Part shown: positions 1-9,877 of the stretch, piece by piece | How positions within the stretch are numbered: the stretch's first letter is position 1 | How the letters are laid out: each line of letters starts with the position of its first letter | Origin: Synechococcus sp. M16CYN | Lineage (GTDB): Bacteria > Cyanobacteriota > Cyanobacteriia > PCC-6307 > Cyanobiaceae | DNA length: 64,000 nt | Reading direction: 5' to 3' | Assembly (NCBI RefSeq): GCF_040371545.1 | Contig: NZ_AP029048.1 | Coordinates: 868,001-932,000 of the forward strand | Notes under the pieces: generated by a model | Database searches by the model: none | What the model was told of the DNA's origin: nothing | Seen by the model: the letters and a program-made list of their open reading frames with translations, nothing else | Program-made: the position numbers and the translations under genes

Positions 1-819
1 CATCTGACTTCCACCCCCCAGCAGCACAGGTTGATGGGATCGCACAGCTCCCACTAACAAACCTGTCGCTAATACTTGAAAGGGATCGCCCACCGCCGCC
101 AACATAGCTACGGCAGTACAAGTTTCGCCAAGATTGGCTTGTCTTAGCCCTTTAGCCACCAGAGCAAATTTTAAGGCTCGAGGTGATTGTCTTGCGCTAC
201 CGCTGATCAAATCCGCGACGTGGAACCCAAGCGCAGTGAGCACAGCCTGAGCCGTGGTTGTTCCACCTGGAACGCATTCGATGAGCGTAAGAGGCCTCTT
301 CAGCCCAGCACCGATTCGTTCTCCTTGACGCCAAAGGTGGTCTACCCGATCAATCGTCATAGCGGCTCCAGAAGAAAGACAGTCAGCGGGCCCGAGATCT
401 GACGATTCAACTCTTAGGTGGTCGAAATCCGGCTGCATCATCAGGCCTATCACCGCCACCAGAGGTTGCAGAGACAGCCGACGAACCGCGACATGACTCA
501 ACAAAGCAGGTGATACACCAGCCGAAAGGGATGGAAGAGGCCACTTTTTCGACGTGGAGGGTCCTTTCAGTAACAGTTCAGCATCAGCAAGTGCTGTGAT
601 CCTTCGAGCTGTAGCTGTTGAACCGGCTTCAGAAATACCCTTATGCTCAGCGGTTCGCGTCGCTGCCAACAGAAGCAGCAGATCAAGGCTAAGGTTTTGC
701 TTAAGCCAAGGGGCCAGCATCGTGACATGAGCAGCGGGAGAACCTTGCTGACCTACACAGCGACAGCCTTCAGGCAAAACCAGGGGAAAATTAGATGGGG
801 TCGAAGGCAACAAATCCAT
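1..819 (-). CDS. cobT: CobT-like nicotinate-nucleotide:dimethylbenzimidazole phosphoribosyltransferase, 3' end outside window
   Basis: The minus-strand frame is open from an ATG at 819 to the window edge (273 codons), so the C-terminus is missing. Readable motifs include ATRTAEHKGISEAGSTATAR near the N-terminus, the glycine-rich ECVPGGTTTAQAVL, and AAVGDPFQVLATGLLVGA followed by VLLGGGSQM at the edge. These fit the archaeal/cyanobacterial CobT-like family (TIGR00303), which activates the lower ligand of cobamides. The ATG overlaps the end of the DUF2232 gene by 29 nt; internal starts cannot be excluded. It is the last visible gene of the leftward topA cluster. In picocyanobacteria the exact lower-base substrate is uncertain, so the substrate is inferred from family only. 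Confidence 0.8.
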   Translation of the reverse strand, partial: MDLLPSTPSNFPLVLPEGCRCVGQQGSPAAHVTMLAPWLKQNLSLDLLLLLAATRTAEHKGISEAGSTATARRITALADAELLLKGPSTSKKWPLPSLSAGVSPALLSHVAVRRLSLQPLVAVIGLMMQPDFDHLRVESSDLGPADCLSSGAAMTIDRVDHLWRQGERIGAGLKRPLTLIECVPGGTTTAQAVLTALGFHVADLISGSARQSPRALKFALVAKGLRQANLGETCTAVAMLAAVGDPFQVLATGLLVGAVRSHQPVLLGGGSQM

Positions 820-1444
820 ACAGCAATTGAGGCGGCTCAGGAATGGGAGAACGCAGCCGGGGGAAGATCCAAAACGCCAAGGCATGAAGGGAAAGCACGT
901 AAATGACTTGCTGCATCACCACTAGGGCTAAAACCATCAGCTGAACCTGCGTCATATCAGGAGCCATCGGTAAGTCGAACAAAGCGACAAGGCGTTCAAG
1001 CAATCCAGCTCCACCGCGATTAATCACTAACCAAAGGTTCTCGCCTATGAGCAGTGAAAGGACTACAATACGCACCAGAAAGCCACATGTCCCAAGCATT
1101 GCTCCTATACCCCAACTCAACCACCAGCTCAGTCCTCGATACCAGCTCCATCCCAGCCAAAGCGCGAGCAACCCATATGGAAACAACAATAAAAGCCCAC
1201 GAACGGGACCCATTAGCGCGGTAAGGAGAAGTACGGCTAAAAGCAACCCTTCAGCTCCAGAGTGGCCGCCACGGCGCAACTGAAGGAGCGTGAGGGGAAG
1301 TGGTACAGCTAAACGAAGTAAGGCACCCCCGATGGGAAGGTAATACAAAGCCAACCAGATCAAGCCTGTTGTTGCTGCCAAATAAGCCCCTTCCACCAAC
1401 CGCAAAGCCTGCTGACGGCTAAGGGGCATTGGATCCAAGTTCAT
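791..1444 (-). CDS. DUF2232 family integral membrane protein
   Basis: This 217-residue protein is almost entirely hydrophobic, with about six to seven membrane segments (for example ALLRLAVPLPLTLLQL, LLLAVLLLTALMGPVRGLLL and LVLALVVMQQ-like stretches). Length and pattern match the DUF2232 (YybS-like) proteins of cyanobacteria, whose function is not established. A short charged N-terminus (MNLDPMPLSRQQALRLVEGAYLAA) precedes the first helix. Its ATG overlaps the stop of the upstream lipoprotein gene as ATGA, and it overlaps the downstream cobT-like gene by 29 nt, so translation of the three genes is probably coupled. An energy-coupling or transport role is possible but not shown by the sequence. 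Confidence 0.75.
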   Translation of the reverse strand: MNLDPMPLSRQQALRLVEGAYLAATTGLIWLALYYLPIGGALLRLAVPLPLTLLQLRRGGHSGAEGLLLAVLLLTALMGPVRGLLLLFPYGLLALWLGWSWYRGLSWWLSWGIGAMLGTCGFLVRIVVLSLLIGENLWLVINRGGAGLLERLVALFDLPMAPDMTQVQLMVLALVVMQQVIYVLSLHALAFWIFPRLRSPIPEPPQLLYGFVAFDPI

Positions 1445-1872
1445 GGCTCGACCCGTTCAATGCGTTCAACGGTAAAGCTCACATCAGCCTCACGTAGCGT
1501 CCGAGTAACGATCTCGGCGGGAGCAGCAGGATCTGCTCCAGATAGATGAATTGTGATTCTGTAAGGCTCTTGGGGCTGATCCGATGGTGGCAATGTGGTC
1601 GTTTTTAACTTTATCCTTTCAGCTTTGAGACTTGTTGAAACTCTGGGTTTAGAGTCCGTCAATTCGAAATGTATAGGTTTAGCTCGGGTGTCAGAATCCT
1701 CGAACGAGGCTGCTACTGAAGGAGACGCCTGGCTAGCTACTGCTGGCGCCATGCTGGTGGGAGGTGCAGCAGCGGAAGGAACAAAACTCTTTTCCAATTG
1801 TTCAGCAAAAGGATTCCCAACACACCCTGGCATCAACACCAGAGGAACCATCCACACCAGGCGTTGCAGCAT
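1441..1872 (-). CDS. Small putative lipoprotein
   Basis: A 143-residue protein that starts with a short hydrophobic signal and a lipobox-like LMPGC, predicting lipidation at Cys17. The following part is Ala/Ser/Pro-rich low-complexity linker (roughly residues 30-60), and the C-terminal 40 residues look folded (YRITIHLSGADPAAPAEIV, then a TLREADVSFTVERIERV end). I do not recognise a family. I chose the ATG at 1872, which shares one base with the topA stop (TGATG); a TTG one codon earlier is the alternative. The tight fit between topA and DUF2232 suggests one transcript. Function unknown; an envelope location is inferred from the lipobox. Confidence 0.65.
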   Translation of the reverse strand: MLQRLVWMVPLVLMPGCVGNPFAEQLEKSFVPSAAAPPTSMAPAVASQASPSVAASFEDSDTRAKPIHFELTDSKPRVSTSLKAERIKLKTTTLPPSDQPQEPYRITIHLSGADPAAPAEIVTRTLREADVSFTVERIERVEP

Positions 1873-4574
1873 CAACTTTTTCCTGGTCTAATTATGCGCA
1901 CGGCACTGGCTCGTAGACGCCCAGTTTTTGTGGTGGCTGGAAGTTTTTTTGCTGCTGGTTTCTTAGCGGCGGGTCTTTTTGTCGAATTTGCCTTACTTAC
2001 TGCAGGTTTACGGCTTGTCTTCTTAGATGAGGCTTTAGTGGCCAAAAGCTCAATTGCCTCTTCGAGAGTAACATCCTCAGCTCCCTTACCTTCCGGAAGA
2101 GAAGCATTTAGCGTTCCTTGCTTTACATACAAACCGTAGGGTCCGTTATAAATCCGAACTGCATCTTCACTGCCTTCTGGCTTACCCAGATCTCGTAGAG
2201 CCGCACGTCCACCGCGACCCCGCTTCGGCATTGCCAAGAGCTCTAGGGCTCTGGTAAGACTAACGATCAGGACGTCGTCTTCTCCCTTAAGAGAGCGGTA
2301 ATCCTTCTCACTTTTACCCTTGTTCCATACTACGTAGGGCCCAAAACGACCCATTCCCGCCTGAATGCGGCCGCCGTCAGGATGATCTCCTAGAAGTCGT
2401 GGCAGTCTTAGAAGGCCTAGGGAATTCTCGAGGCTAAGGTCTTCGGGTTTTATGCTTTTAGGCAAAGACACTCGTTTAGGCTTGGGATTCTCATCGCTGA
2501 CCCAACCTCGCTGTACGTAAGGGCCATACTGTCCAAAGAGCAAATACACTAGGTCGCCGGTTTCTGGATCCTCACCGAGAGCCTCAGGCCCATTCGCTTT
2601 TTGTTTCAGAAGCAGTTCGACTTGCTCTTGATCAAGGTCCGCTGGAGTTGTTTCACGGGGGAGTGTCACTTTAATTAACTCCTCGTCACCGTCTTTACTG
2701 ATGCGTTTCGACTCGAGATACGCACCAAATCGACCGATGCGCACCACGCAGTTCAGCCCCTCAAGGTCAATTGTGCGAGAAGCACCCGGATCGATATCAC
2801 CCTCTCGTCGTTGAACTTGGGTCTCAAGACCCTGCTCACCTTTATAAAAACCTTCGAGATACGGGAGCCACGGCACCTTTCCATGAGAAATCTCATCGAG
2901 CGTATCCTCCATCCGTGCTGTAAAGCCGGTATCCACCAGATCAGGAAAATGTTCCTCCAGTAATGCTGTTACAGCAAATGCTGTGAAGCTTGGTGTCAAG
3001 GAATTGTTTTGAATTGTGGCGTAGCCTCGATCGGCGATGGTTCCGATAATGGAGGCGTAGGTGGAGGGACGGCCGATGCCCTCTTTCTCCAGAATCTTCA
3101 CCAGAGAAGCCTCACTGAATCGCTCTGGCGGCTGGGTTTGATGTCCCAATGCTTCCACTTCTTTCAGCTTGGGAGCATCTCCTACGGCGAGAGCAGGCAG
3201 AATTACCTCCTGTTCTTCTAGGGCTGCATCGGGATCATCACTTCCTTCAACGTAGGCGCGGAAGAAACCAGGAAAGTCGATGCGCTTGCCACTGGCTCGA
3301 AATTTGGCACCTGCGCATCTGAGATCTACAGAGAGCATGGTGAGTCGGGCCTCCGCCATCTGACTGGCGACTGTGCGCTTCCAAATCAACTCGTACAATG
3401 TCAGATCACGACCATCGAGACCTGTTTCTCCTGGGGTACGAAATTTTTCTCCCGCAGGACGGATCGCTTCATGGGCTTCCTGTGTGTTACGTGCTTTGGT
3501 GCTGAATTTGCGGGCTACCCGGCTCAAATAGTCCTTGCCATACAAGGTTTGTACACAGCTTCTGGAGGCACTAATTGCTTGGTCAGAGAGATGAACGGAA
3601 TCTGTTCGCATGTAAGTGATGAAACCTCGTTCGTACAAACCCTGAGCACAACGCATTGTTTCTCGTGCAGAAAGCCGTAGCTTGCGATTGGATTCTTGTT
3701 GGAGGGTGCTGGTAGTAAACGGGGGCACCGGCTTACGCACCGTCGGTTTTTCCTCAACGGCATTCACTTTCCAAGCGCTTTGACGCACCTTATCGGTCAG
3801 CGCTCTGGCTTCGTCCTCATGAAGCAGTTGCACATTGGATCCAGCTTTCAACTCACCAGTACTTTCATCAAAATCACTACCCGTCGCTATGCGACACCCC
3901 CCTAAGTGGGTGAGTTTTGCTTCAAAGCTGCTCCCGGCTTGCCTCAATTTGGCCTTGAGATCCCAATAATTACCGCTGCAAAATGCTCTTCGAGCTCGTT
4001 CGCGCTGAACCAGTAGACGCACAGAGACCGATTGAACACGACCAGCAGAAAGTCCCCAGGCTACTTTTTTCCACAGCAACGGCGAAAGCGTATAGCCCAC
4101 CAGGCGATCCAGGATCCGACGCGTCTCTTGCGCATGCACCAACTCCATATCGAGATCACGTGTTTGATCAAGAGCCTTGCCGATAGCTTCCTTAGTGATC
4201 TCGTGAAATACCATTCGCCTTACCGGTACCTTCGGGGCCAAAAGCTGCAGGAGATGCCAACTAATGCTCTCGCCTTCGCGGTCTTCATCAGTAGCCAGCA
4301 AAAGCTGGTTTGCATCTTTCAAAGCATCTTTCAATTCTCGGACAATTTTCTTTTTGTCCTTTGGTACCACATACAAGGGCTCAAACTCGGCCTCAATATT
4401 TACACCTAGGTTCGCCCATTTTTGGCCTTTAGCGGTCGCGGGAATCTCACTGGCGTTGTTGGGTAAATCCCGAACATGACCCATGGATGCCTCGACTTTG
4501 AATCCTTTTGGAAGGAATCCGCGAATGGTGCGGGCCTTCGTAGGGCTCTCAACGATGACGAGGGTGTGCGCCAC
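1872..4574 (-). CDS. topA: DNA topoisomerase I (type IA)
   Basis: This 900-residue enzyme relaxes negative supercoils by passing one strand through a transient single-strand break. The N-terminal TOPRIM domain has VIVESPTKA and the acidic TDEDREGE (residues 95-102). The active-site tyrosine is Tyr321 in GFITYMRTDSVHLS. The C-terminal third carries several cyanobacterial-type repeats with the pattern FGxYV (GRFGAYLES, YGPYVQRG, GRFGPYVVW, YGLYVKQG) and no four-cysteine zinc fingers, then a Lys/Ala-rich tail. Length is normal for cyanobacterial TopA. It is the first gene of a leftward cluster, divergent from ndhB across about 120 bp that must hold both promoters. Confidence 0.97.
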   Translation of the reverse strand: MAHTLVIVESPTKARTIRGFLPKGFKVEASMGHVRDLPNNASEIPATAKGQKWANLGVNIEAEFEPLYVVPKDKKKIVRELKDALKDANQLLLATDEDREGESISWHLLQLLAPKVPVRRMVFHEITKEAIGKALDQTRDLDMELVHAQETRRILDRLVGYTLSPLLWKKVAWGLSAGRVQSVSVRLLVQRERARRAFCSGNYWDLKAKLRQAGSSFEAKLTHLGGCRIATGSDFDESTGELKAGSNVQLLHEDEARALTDKVRQSAWKVNAVEEKPTVRKPVPPFTTSTLQQESNRKLRLSARETMRCAQGLYERGFITYMRTDSVHLSDQAISASRSCVQTLYGKDYLSRVARKFSTKARNTQEAHEAIRPAGEKFRTPGETGLDGRDLTLYELIWKRTVASQMAEARLTMLSVDLRCAGAKFRASGKRIDFPGFFRAYVEGSDDPDAALEEQEVILPALAVGDAPKLKEVEALGHQTQPPERFSEASLVKILEKEGIGRPSTYASIIGTIADRGYATIQNNSLTPSFTAFAVTALLEEHFPDLVDTGFTARMEDTLDEISHGKVPWLPYLEGFYKGEQGLETQVQRREGDIDPGASRTIDLEGLNCVVRIGRFGAYLESKRISKDGDEELIKVTLPRETTPADLDQEQVELLLKQKANGPEALGEDPETGDLVYLLFGQYGPYVQRGWVSDENPKPKRVSLPKSIKPEDLSLENSLGLLRLPRLLGDHPDGGRIQAGMGRFGPYVVWNKGKSEKDYRSLKGEDDVLIVSLTRALELLAMPKRGRGGRAALRDLGKPEGSEDAVRIYNGPYGLYVKQGTLNASLPEGKGAEDVTLEEAIELLATKASSKKTSRKPAVSKANSTKRPAAKKPAAKKLPATTKTGRLRASAVRIIRPGKS

Positions 4575-4693
4575 AAGCGGGCAATAAACCGGACACCTTC
4601 TTTATCGCACTGCGGAACGCTCTGCACATCCAATCGGGCTGTATGTATGGGCGCCGCTACAGTCACCCCAACGCATATAGCATTTAGGCCGCT

Positions 4694-6265
4694 ATGCCCG
4701 AGATGGGTGCTTTTCTTGTCGTTACCCAGGCCATGGCCGCTCCTGGTGAGTTGCTCAACCTTTCCCCGAACGCCTTAGCAGTCCTGCCAGAGGGTGCTGT
4801 TCTCGTAGCGATGATCGCCACCTTGCTTGTAGATCTTGCTGGCGAAACAGTCGCTGCGCGTTGGGCCCCACCGATCTGCTACTTCGGACTTGGTGGGGCC
4901 CTGGTGCTATTGGCGCTGCAATGGAATACACCGCTGGAACCATCGTTTCTTGGTGCGTTTCTGGCTGATAATCTGGCGGTCGCATTTCGTGCGGTGATCG
5001 CCACATCAACCTTGCTGTCATTGCTGATCAGCTGGAGATACGCAGAAAAAGGTGGTACCCCCGTAGGTGAATACGCCGCCATCCTTTTAGCATCGACTCT
5101 TGGAGCAATGCTGCTTTGTGGTGCAACTGATCTAGTCAGCATCTTCATTTCATTAGAGACCCTGTCCATTGCTAGTTACCTGCTCTCCGGATACATGAAG
5201 CGGGATGCTCGCAGTTCTGAAGCTGCACTTAAATATCTATTGGTGGGCTCAGCAGCGGCAGCGGTATTTCTTTACGGAGCATCCCTTCTGTATGGGTTTA
5301 GCGGCAGCACCAACCTTGAGGTTATTGGCGTAGCCCTACAAACCAGTACAACACCCCTGGCGGCCTTATCTCTAGTTTTTGTACTTGCAACAGTGGCCTT
5401 CAAAATTGCTGCGGTTCCGTTTCATCAATGGACACCTGATGTCTATGAAGGCTCACCAACCCCTGTAGTTGCCTTTCTTTCCGTGGGCTCGAAAGCCGCT
5501 GGCTTTGCACTGGCATTACGTATCTTAGTTGGTTGTTTTGGCGCTTTCGACAGTCAGTGGAAACTTCTCTTTACTGTTCTTGCTGTGCTGAGCATGACTC
5601 TAGGCAACGTTGTTGCTTTAGCTCAGACATCGATGAAGCGAATGTTGGCTTATAGCTCAATCGGGCAAGCCGGGTTTGTAATGATTGGAATGGTATGCGG
5701 AACAGAAGATGGCTTTGCCGCGATGGTGCTCTACATGGCGGCCTACCTCTTCATGAATCTTGGTGCATTCGCTTGTATCATCTTATTTTCGATCAGCACC
5801 GGGAGTGATCGAATATCTGATTATGCGGGCCTTTATCAGAAAGATCCATTGATCACACTTGGACTTAGTCTTTGTTTGCTCTCACTGGGAGGTATTCCCC
5901 CGATGCTGGGATTTTTCGGCAAAATTTATTTGTTTTTTGCCGGATGGGCAAATCATGAATATCTGCTTGTCATCGTAGGATTAGTTACTTCGGTTGTATC
6001 AATTTATTACTATATTTCTGTGATAAAGATGATGGTTGTAAAAGAACCCCATGAAGCTTCTGATGTTGTTAAAAACTATCCCACGGTGGACTGGTCATTG
6101 ATGGGTATGCAGCCTCTACGGGTAGCCTTGATCAGCTGTGTTGCTGTAACAGCTGTGGGTGGAATTCTCTCGAACCCGCTCTTCCAGTGGGCCAATACTG
6201 CTGTATCTGAAACGCCTCTACTACAACAAGCTATTGCTGTGGCCAGCGGTAGGAACCTTGGCTAG
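4694..6265 (+). CDS. ndhB: NAD(P)H-quinone oxidoreductase subunit 2
   Basis: This 523-residue polytopic protein is the proton-pumping, antiporter-like subunit 2 of cyanobacterial NDH-1 in the thylakoid membrane, used in cyclic electron flow, respiration and CO2 uptake. About 14 hydrophobic helices are visible. Family motifs include [37 protein letters not shown] and [16 protein letters not shown]. The start MPEMGAF matches the N-terminal style of marine Synechococcus NdhB. It stands apart from other ndh genes, as is common in this group. The stop overlaps the probable start of the following ABC ATPase gene, which suggests co-transcription of the two without implying related function. Confidence 0.96.
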   Translation: MPEMGAFLVVTQAMAAPGELLNLSPNALAVLPEGAVLVAMIATLLVDLAGETVAARWAPPICYFGLGGALVLLALQWNTPLEPSFLGAFLADNLAVAFRAVIATSTLLSLLISWRYAEKGGTPVGEYAAILLASTLGAMLLCGATDLVSIFISLETLSIASYLLSGYMKRDARSSEAALKYLLVGSAAAAVFLYGASLLYGFSGSTNLEVIGVALQTSTTPLAALSLVFVLATVAFKIAAVPFHQWTPDVYEGSPTPVVAFLSVGSKAAGFALALRILVGCFGAFDSQWKLLFTVLAVLSMTLGNVVALAQTSMKRMLAYSSIGQAGFVMIGMVCGTEDGFAAMVLYMAAYLFMNLGAFACIILFSISTGSDRISDYAGLYQKDPLITLGLSLCLLSLGGIPPMLGFFGKIYLFFAGWANHEYLLVIVGLVTSVVSIYYYISVIKMMVVKEPHEASDVVKNYPTVDWSLMGMQPLRVALISCVAVTAVGGILSNPLFQWANTAVSETPLLQQAIAVASGRNLG

Positions 6266-6965
6266 GGCTGATTCCCGGGTAATTGCTGAATTGCAGGGTG
6301 TCAATAAGATTTATGGCTCTGGCGATCTGGAGGTAAGGGCTCTTGACTGTCTCGATCTTGTAGTTCGAGAGGGCGATTATCTAGCTGTGATGGGTGCTAG
6401 TGGGTCTGGAAAAAGCACAGCTATGAATATACTTGGTTGCCTTGATCGTCCTACCAGTGGCAGCTACCGCCTTAACAATATGGCGGTCGACCAATTTGAT
6501 GAGGACGCCTTAGCGGATGTGCGCAATCGTTCGTTGGGATTTGTTTTTCAACAATTTCATTTGCTTCCCCATGCAACGGCGATGGATAACGTAATGCTAC
6601 CGATGGTTTACGCTGGTGTAGGACCCGATGAGCGTCAATCGCGCGCACGAGCTGCTCTCGAGAGAGTAGGACTAAAACGATGCTTAAATAACAGACCTAA
6701 TCAACTATCCGGAGGGCAACAACAACGAGTAGCCATCGCGCGAGCAATTATCAATCAGCCTAGTTTGTTGTTAGCGGATGAACCGACCGGTGCCTTAGAT
6801 TCTCACACTACAGAAGGAGTCCTCGAACTTTTCGATGAGCTTCACGAACAAGGGATCACGTTCGTGATGGTTACCCATGAAGACGATGTTGCTGCCCGAG
6901 CACGACAAATCGCACGCTTCCAAGACGGTCGCATTATCGAAATCAGTAGGTCTTTCCGTAAGTAA
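6258..6965 (+). CDS. ABC transporter ATP-binding protein (DevA/MacB/LolD-like)
   Basis: The protein has all ATPase motifs: Walker [11 protein letters not shown]-loop [11 protein letters not shown], signature LSGGQQQR, Walker [13 protein letters not shown] and the switch histidine in VMVTHE. The subfamily is the one that powers lipoprotein, glycolipid or antimicrobial-peptide efflux systems. The open frame extends upstream to 6159 inside ndhB, but the fold starts at [12 protein letters not shown], so I chose the TTG at 6258, preceded by AGGAA and overlapping the ndhB stop by 8 nt. No ATG gives a sensible N-terminus. No permease or membrane-fusion gene is adjacent, so the partner is elsewhere or lost. 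Confidence 0.85.
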   Translation: MARADSRVIAELQGVNKIYGSGDLEVRALDCLDLVVREGDYLAVMGASGSGKSTAMNILGCLDRPTSGSYRLNNMAVDQFDEDALADVRNRSLGFVFQQFHLLPHATAMDNVMLPMVYAGVGPDERQSRARAALERVGLKRCLNNRPNQLSGGQQQRVAIARAIINQPSLLLADEPTGALDSHTTEGVLELFDELHEQGITFVMVTHEDDVAARARQIARFQDGRIIEISRSFRK

Positions 6966-7114
6966 TCAGGGGACTATTCTTTAAGCAACCTGAGCAGTTC
7001 CCATGGTCACTAAGGTATAGCAATCCCTATAAGATCGGTACGTACATCACACAGTAGCGATCGCTGAGACAACCTTTTAATCACAAACACCGATCGCATC
7101 TATCAAGCTGCAGA

Positions 7115-7256
7115 TCACTCTCCCTTGGGCAGATTAGAAGTGAGATAGTTAGGCAACGTTAGTACTAAACGACTACCACGACAGTCTTCGACATTAAGAA
7201 CCCGCTCAGTTTACGCCTTTGCAAGCTGAATTGAAATTCCTACAACAATAAACGAA
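7115..7256 (-). pseudogene. Remnant of a sensor histidine kinase C-terminus
   Basis: Read leftward, one frame gives VVGISIQLAKA, then a TAA stop (plus 7211-7213), then TERVLNVEDCRGSRLVLTLP and NYL, ending at a TGA. This resembles the end of the HATPase_c domain of histidine kinases: the G2 box (GxGLxLxK), an ERxxGxIxVES-like segment and the final GSRFxLxLP. The middle 'nGG' portion is deleted and the glycine box is degraded (GIS instead of GxG), so the gene is dead. No phosphoacceptor region was found upstream. The identification rests on a short motif and is tentative. Confidence 0.5.
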
Positions 7257-7294
7257 TTGGTTACAGTTCAATTGACTTAACAATACAATAAATG

Positions 7295-7386
7295 AGTCTG
7301 GCGACTAGCATCAGCGATTCGGATTTTACATTACTTTCATTGCAGCATTGAGACTAATCTAAGACGCCTCTAGAAGTCGCCAGACT
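7295..7386. repeat. 12-bp perfect inverted repeat enclosing 68 bp
   Basis: AGTCTGGCGACT at 7295-7306 is exactly complementary to AGTCGCCAGACT at 7375-7386. The arms are GC-richer than their surroundings. The enclosed 68 bp has no open frame of note. It could be the terminal stem of a structured RNA of about 92 nt or a residue of a mobile element; there is no transposase or target duplication visible. Confidence 0.5.
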
Positions 7387-7675
7387 GTTCATTGTTCAGT
7401 ACAAAGATTTGAGTGTTAATAGACTAGGATTTACTATCCAAAAATAAATTTTTTCTAGAGTTAATAGTCTGCTTAATTTACATTTTTAGTTCTTGCTAAA
7501 AATATTTAAACTAACAGCAAAATTATCTTAGTTAAGATTAAGTTGAGGGACAAAATTTAAAAGCAGAAGAAATTCATTAGTTTTTTACTGATATATAATT
7601 CACTATAAAAGTCCGAAAAACTATTATAAAAAATCTTATGCTCTATTTGTTAAAATTAATTATAATTCTGCTATA

Positions 7676-7783
7676 TTAGTCAAGTTACTAATTAAAAAGA
7701 TAATTAATAGCATTTTTACCAAATATTTTTTCAGAATAAGGTAAAATTGTTAATAACCTTATTACTAATAATAACTTGACTAA
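7676..7783. repeat. Nested AT-rich inverted repeats
   Basis: TTAGTCAAGTTA (7676-7687) pairs perfectly with TAACTTGACTAA (7772-7783). Inside, AATAAGGT (7735-7742) pairs with ACCTTATT (7756-7763). The two stems are nested, giving a possible stem with an internal hairpin. AT-rich DNA produces such matches by chance more easily, so its meaning is uncertain. Confidence 0.4.
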
Positions 7784-8251
7784 CAAACTAAACCAAAGCG
7801 GAAAATCGCTATTTCTTTTACATAGAATGGATTGAGAAATAATAGTAAAGATAAACTCTTAATAAGATTAGCTGCTTGTTTCAGCTCATACGCTGTATAT
7901 AGAGATCTTAATTATTCTTGACCGTGATTTCTAAAATTTTACCAGAGTAGCGAACAGTAAGTAGTACGCTGTCACTCTAAACAAGTACTTATTTATTGCT
8001 TAGTAAATTAAAATAATGCATAATTGCAATATGTTTTTGATTAATGTTTGGCATTGATGAGAACGCTAACTCGGTTTATCCTTAAACAAATCTGTTTTTG
8101 TGATATAATTATTAACTCAAAATTTTTTGAAAAGCCTATTGATAATTGAATAAGCATGCCTAGGAGATTAAATAACTAGGCTACAGCAACATGTAAATAT
8201 GAATGAATAAATCTAGAAGGAATTGATTTAGAATATATAAAGCTCAAATGC

Positions 8252-9019
8252 TTATGAATACAAGTGATGCCACTGCTCAGTGTGATTACCGTGCTGCAGT
8301 TGCAATGCTCCATCAGCAGCTAAACCAGAAATTCTCCAAATTCGACCATCTCGAGGATGATAAATTTTATTGGCCCACAAGCGTCGTTGCAAGGCAGACA
8401 AACACCAACTGCCATCACCTCCAGATTGATAGCAACGATCAAACGCAAGTAATACTTCTGCAGTCCAATAAGCTGGATCAGCTGCACGCTGTCGATCAAG
8501 TTGGTAGAGAGCAATGCCCTTCATCGGGACCGAATTGCGGACGTTAAGACCTAATCCAATTCGGAATATACGAACTCTAGACCCGCGCTGTATAACACTG
8601 GGAAGCAAACCTACCAGCTTTCTTCCATGTAGTAGAATGTCATTCGGCCATTTGATTTGCACCGGTAATCCGTGGCGCTCTAACCGTTCTGCTAGCGCCA
8701 CGGCGACGGCCAACCCTAACAAACCAACTCGACCACCTAACACCTTCCCCTGCCAAGGAAGAGCTGCACTGATCCATACGCCACCCGTCGGCGATGACCA
8801 ATTACGTCCCCACTGTCCAACTCCCCATCGTTGATGGGTCGCTACAATCGCACAGGGTTGCTGTGGCTCTGACATTCCCTGCAGCCAGTGGCTGAGGATC
8901 ATCTCCGTACTACTGCAAACCGGAAAGCAGCGCAGTAGCCAAGGTTGGGCAGAAGACTTGGCTATCTTGTGGTAATGCCACATTAGTCGGCCACCATGGC
9001 GGCCAGGACGCCCATTCAT
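8252..9019 (-). CDS. birA: Biotin--[acetyl-CoA-carboxylase] ligase
   Basis: This 255-residue enzyme attaches biotin to the carboxyl carrier subunit of acetyl-CoA carboxylase. The catalytic-domain features are visible: SSTEM near the start of the core, a GVGQWGRNWSSPTGGVWISA segment where the classical GRGRxGRxWxSP motif lies, and IKWPNDILLHGRKLVGLL, which contains the conserved KWPND. There is no N-terminal winged helix, so it is the monofunctional, non-repressor type usual in cyanobacteria. The first loop reads GVGQWGR instead of GRGRxxR, a variation to note. It stands alone, with gene-poor DNA on both sides. Confidence 0.9.
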   Translation of the reverse strand: MNGRPGRHGGRLMWHYHKIAKSSAQPWLLRCFPVCSSTEMILSHWLQGMSEPQQPCAIVATHQRWGVGQWGRNWSSPTGGVWISAALPWQGKVLGGRVGLLGLAVAVALAERLERHGLPVQIKWPNDILLHGRKLVGLLPSVIQRGSRVRIFRIGLGLNVRNSVPMKGIALYQLDRQRAADPAYWTAEVLLAFDRCYQSGGDGSWCLSALQRRLWANKIYHPRDGRIWRISGLAADGALQLQHGNHTEQWHHLYS

Positions 9020-9877
9020 CTAAAATATCTATCAATTCTAATTAGCATCCAAAGTCAGTAGCTGAGCAAGGCGTTTTAAGGTGATCTGTAACTATTGTTG
9101 TTTATGATCCAGAACTCCAAAGCCGAAGCTTGAAGCGGGAACGACTGTGACGTTGCTTGGCCTATCTAAACTAACTGTGAAGGGGGGTGAACAATCGGTA
9201 AAGCCATCAGTGAACATATGCTAGCGACTCTGGGAGTAGTAAAGTTGTCAAATCCCACCGGACAGGCATGCATACGATCCGATTCCTGGGGCTTCCAAGA
9301 ATCCAGTGTAATTGCATCAGCCAATTTCAGAACTTTTCCACAGTCCGGATTTTTCTTCATTAAATTTTCTTGCTTTAGTTGGGTTATGTGAATAACGCAG
9401 GAATAGAGAATTTCAGTAGATTCTAATACGGAGCTTGAATTTCCTTGCAATTTAGACGTCATCCGCGTTAAGGGCAGAGTGCACAAGCCATCGAACTGAA
9501 GCTTCTGAAAGGTATAAATCATCCAAATGAAACTAGAATAAAAATCAAGATAAGAACTATGTAATTAAGATCAAGCGCCATGGAGATAACGCAAGCTGTG
9601 CTTGCTTGATAGCCAACCAGTGGGCTGGCTCTCTATTTGACGACTTAATGAAAAAGTTTAATCCCTGTTTAAAGTCAATACTCGCTGCTGGAGGAAATCA
9701 CAATCGCCATAGCAATCGTTTTGATCAACCCAGCTACTAGGGCGAATCTGAGAAAGCAATTAAAAAATAGCTCAAGATTGAGTCATTCTGATTCGACGAA
9801 GCTTGTTTCTAGCATACCTACTTAGCATGTTTGCTTAGCGGCATCACTTTAAGCAAAGATTCCTCCGCCAAGATTTT
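9020..9877. other. Gene-poor interval between birA and thioredoxin gene
   Basis: About 860 bp hold no recognisable gene. One minus-strand frame (9166-9522) is listed separately at low confidence. Around 9600-9640 there is an imperfect hairpin built from AGCCAACC and GGGCTGGCT. The rest shows no tRNA, repeat or conserved motif that I can identify. Confidence 0.5.
9166..9522 (-). CDS. Doubtful hypothetical protein
   Basis: A 118-codon frame with an ATG start. The internal stretch starting at MKKNPDCGKVLKLADAITLD is the most protein-like part and could be the true start of a 64-residue product. I recognise no family, signal or membrane segment. The surrounding interval is otherwise non-coding, so this may be a chance frame or a decayed gene. 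Confidence 0.25.
   Translation of the reverse strand: MIYTFQKLQFDGLCTLPLTRMTSKLQGNSSSVLESTEILYSCVIHITQLKQENLMKKNPDCGKVLKLADAITLDSWKPQESDRMHACPVGFDNFTTPRVASICSLMALPIVHPPSQLV

Larger units (their letters stand above)
6966..8251. other. Gene desert between ABC ATPase and birA
   Basis: No intact gene is visible in about 1.3 kb. The left third has fairly balanced base composition and contains a minus-strand histidine-kinase C-terminal remnant and a 12-bp inverted repeat, both listed separately. From about 7430 the sequence becomes strongly AT-rich and stops are frequent in all frames. A second inverted repeat lies at 7676-7783, and a short palindrome (CCTAG...CTAGG) near 8160. I see no tRNA. This looks like decayed coding DNA grading into low-GC filler. 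Confidence 0.6.

Noticed and set aside
8248-8547. 99-codon plus-strand frame over the end of birA
   Set aside because: Antisense to the C-terminal part of birA, with no protein character beyond that.
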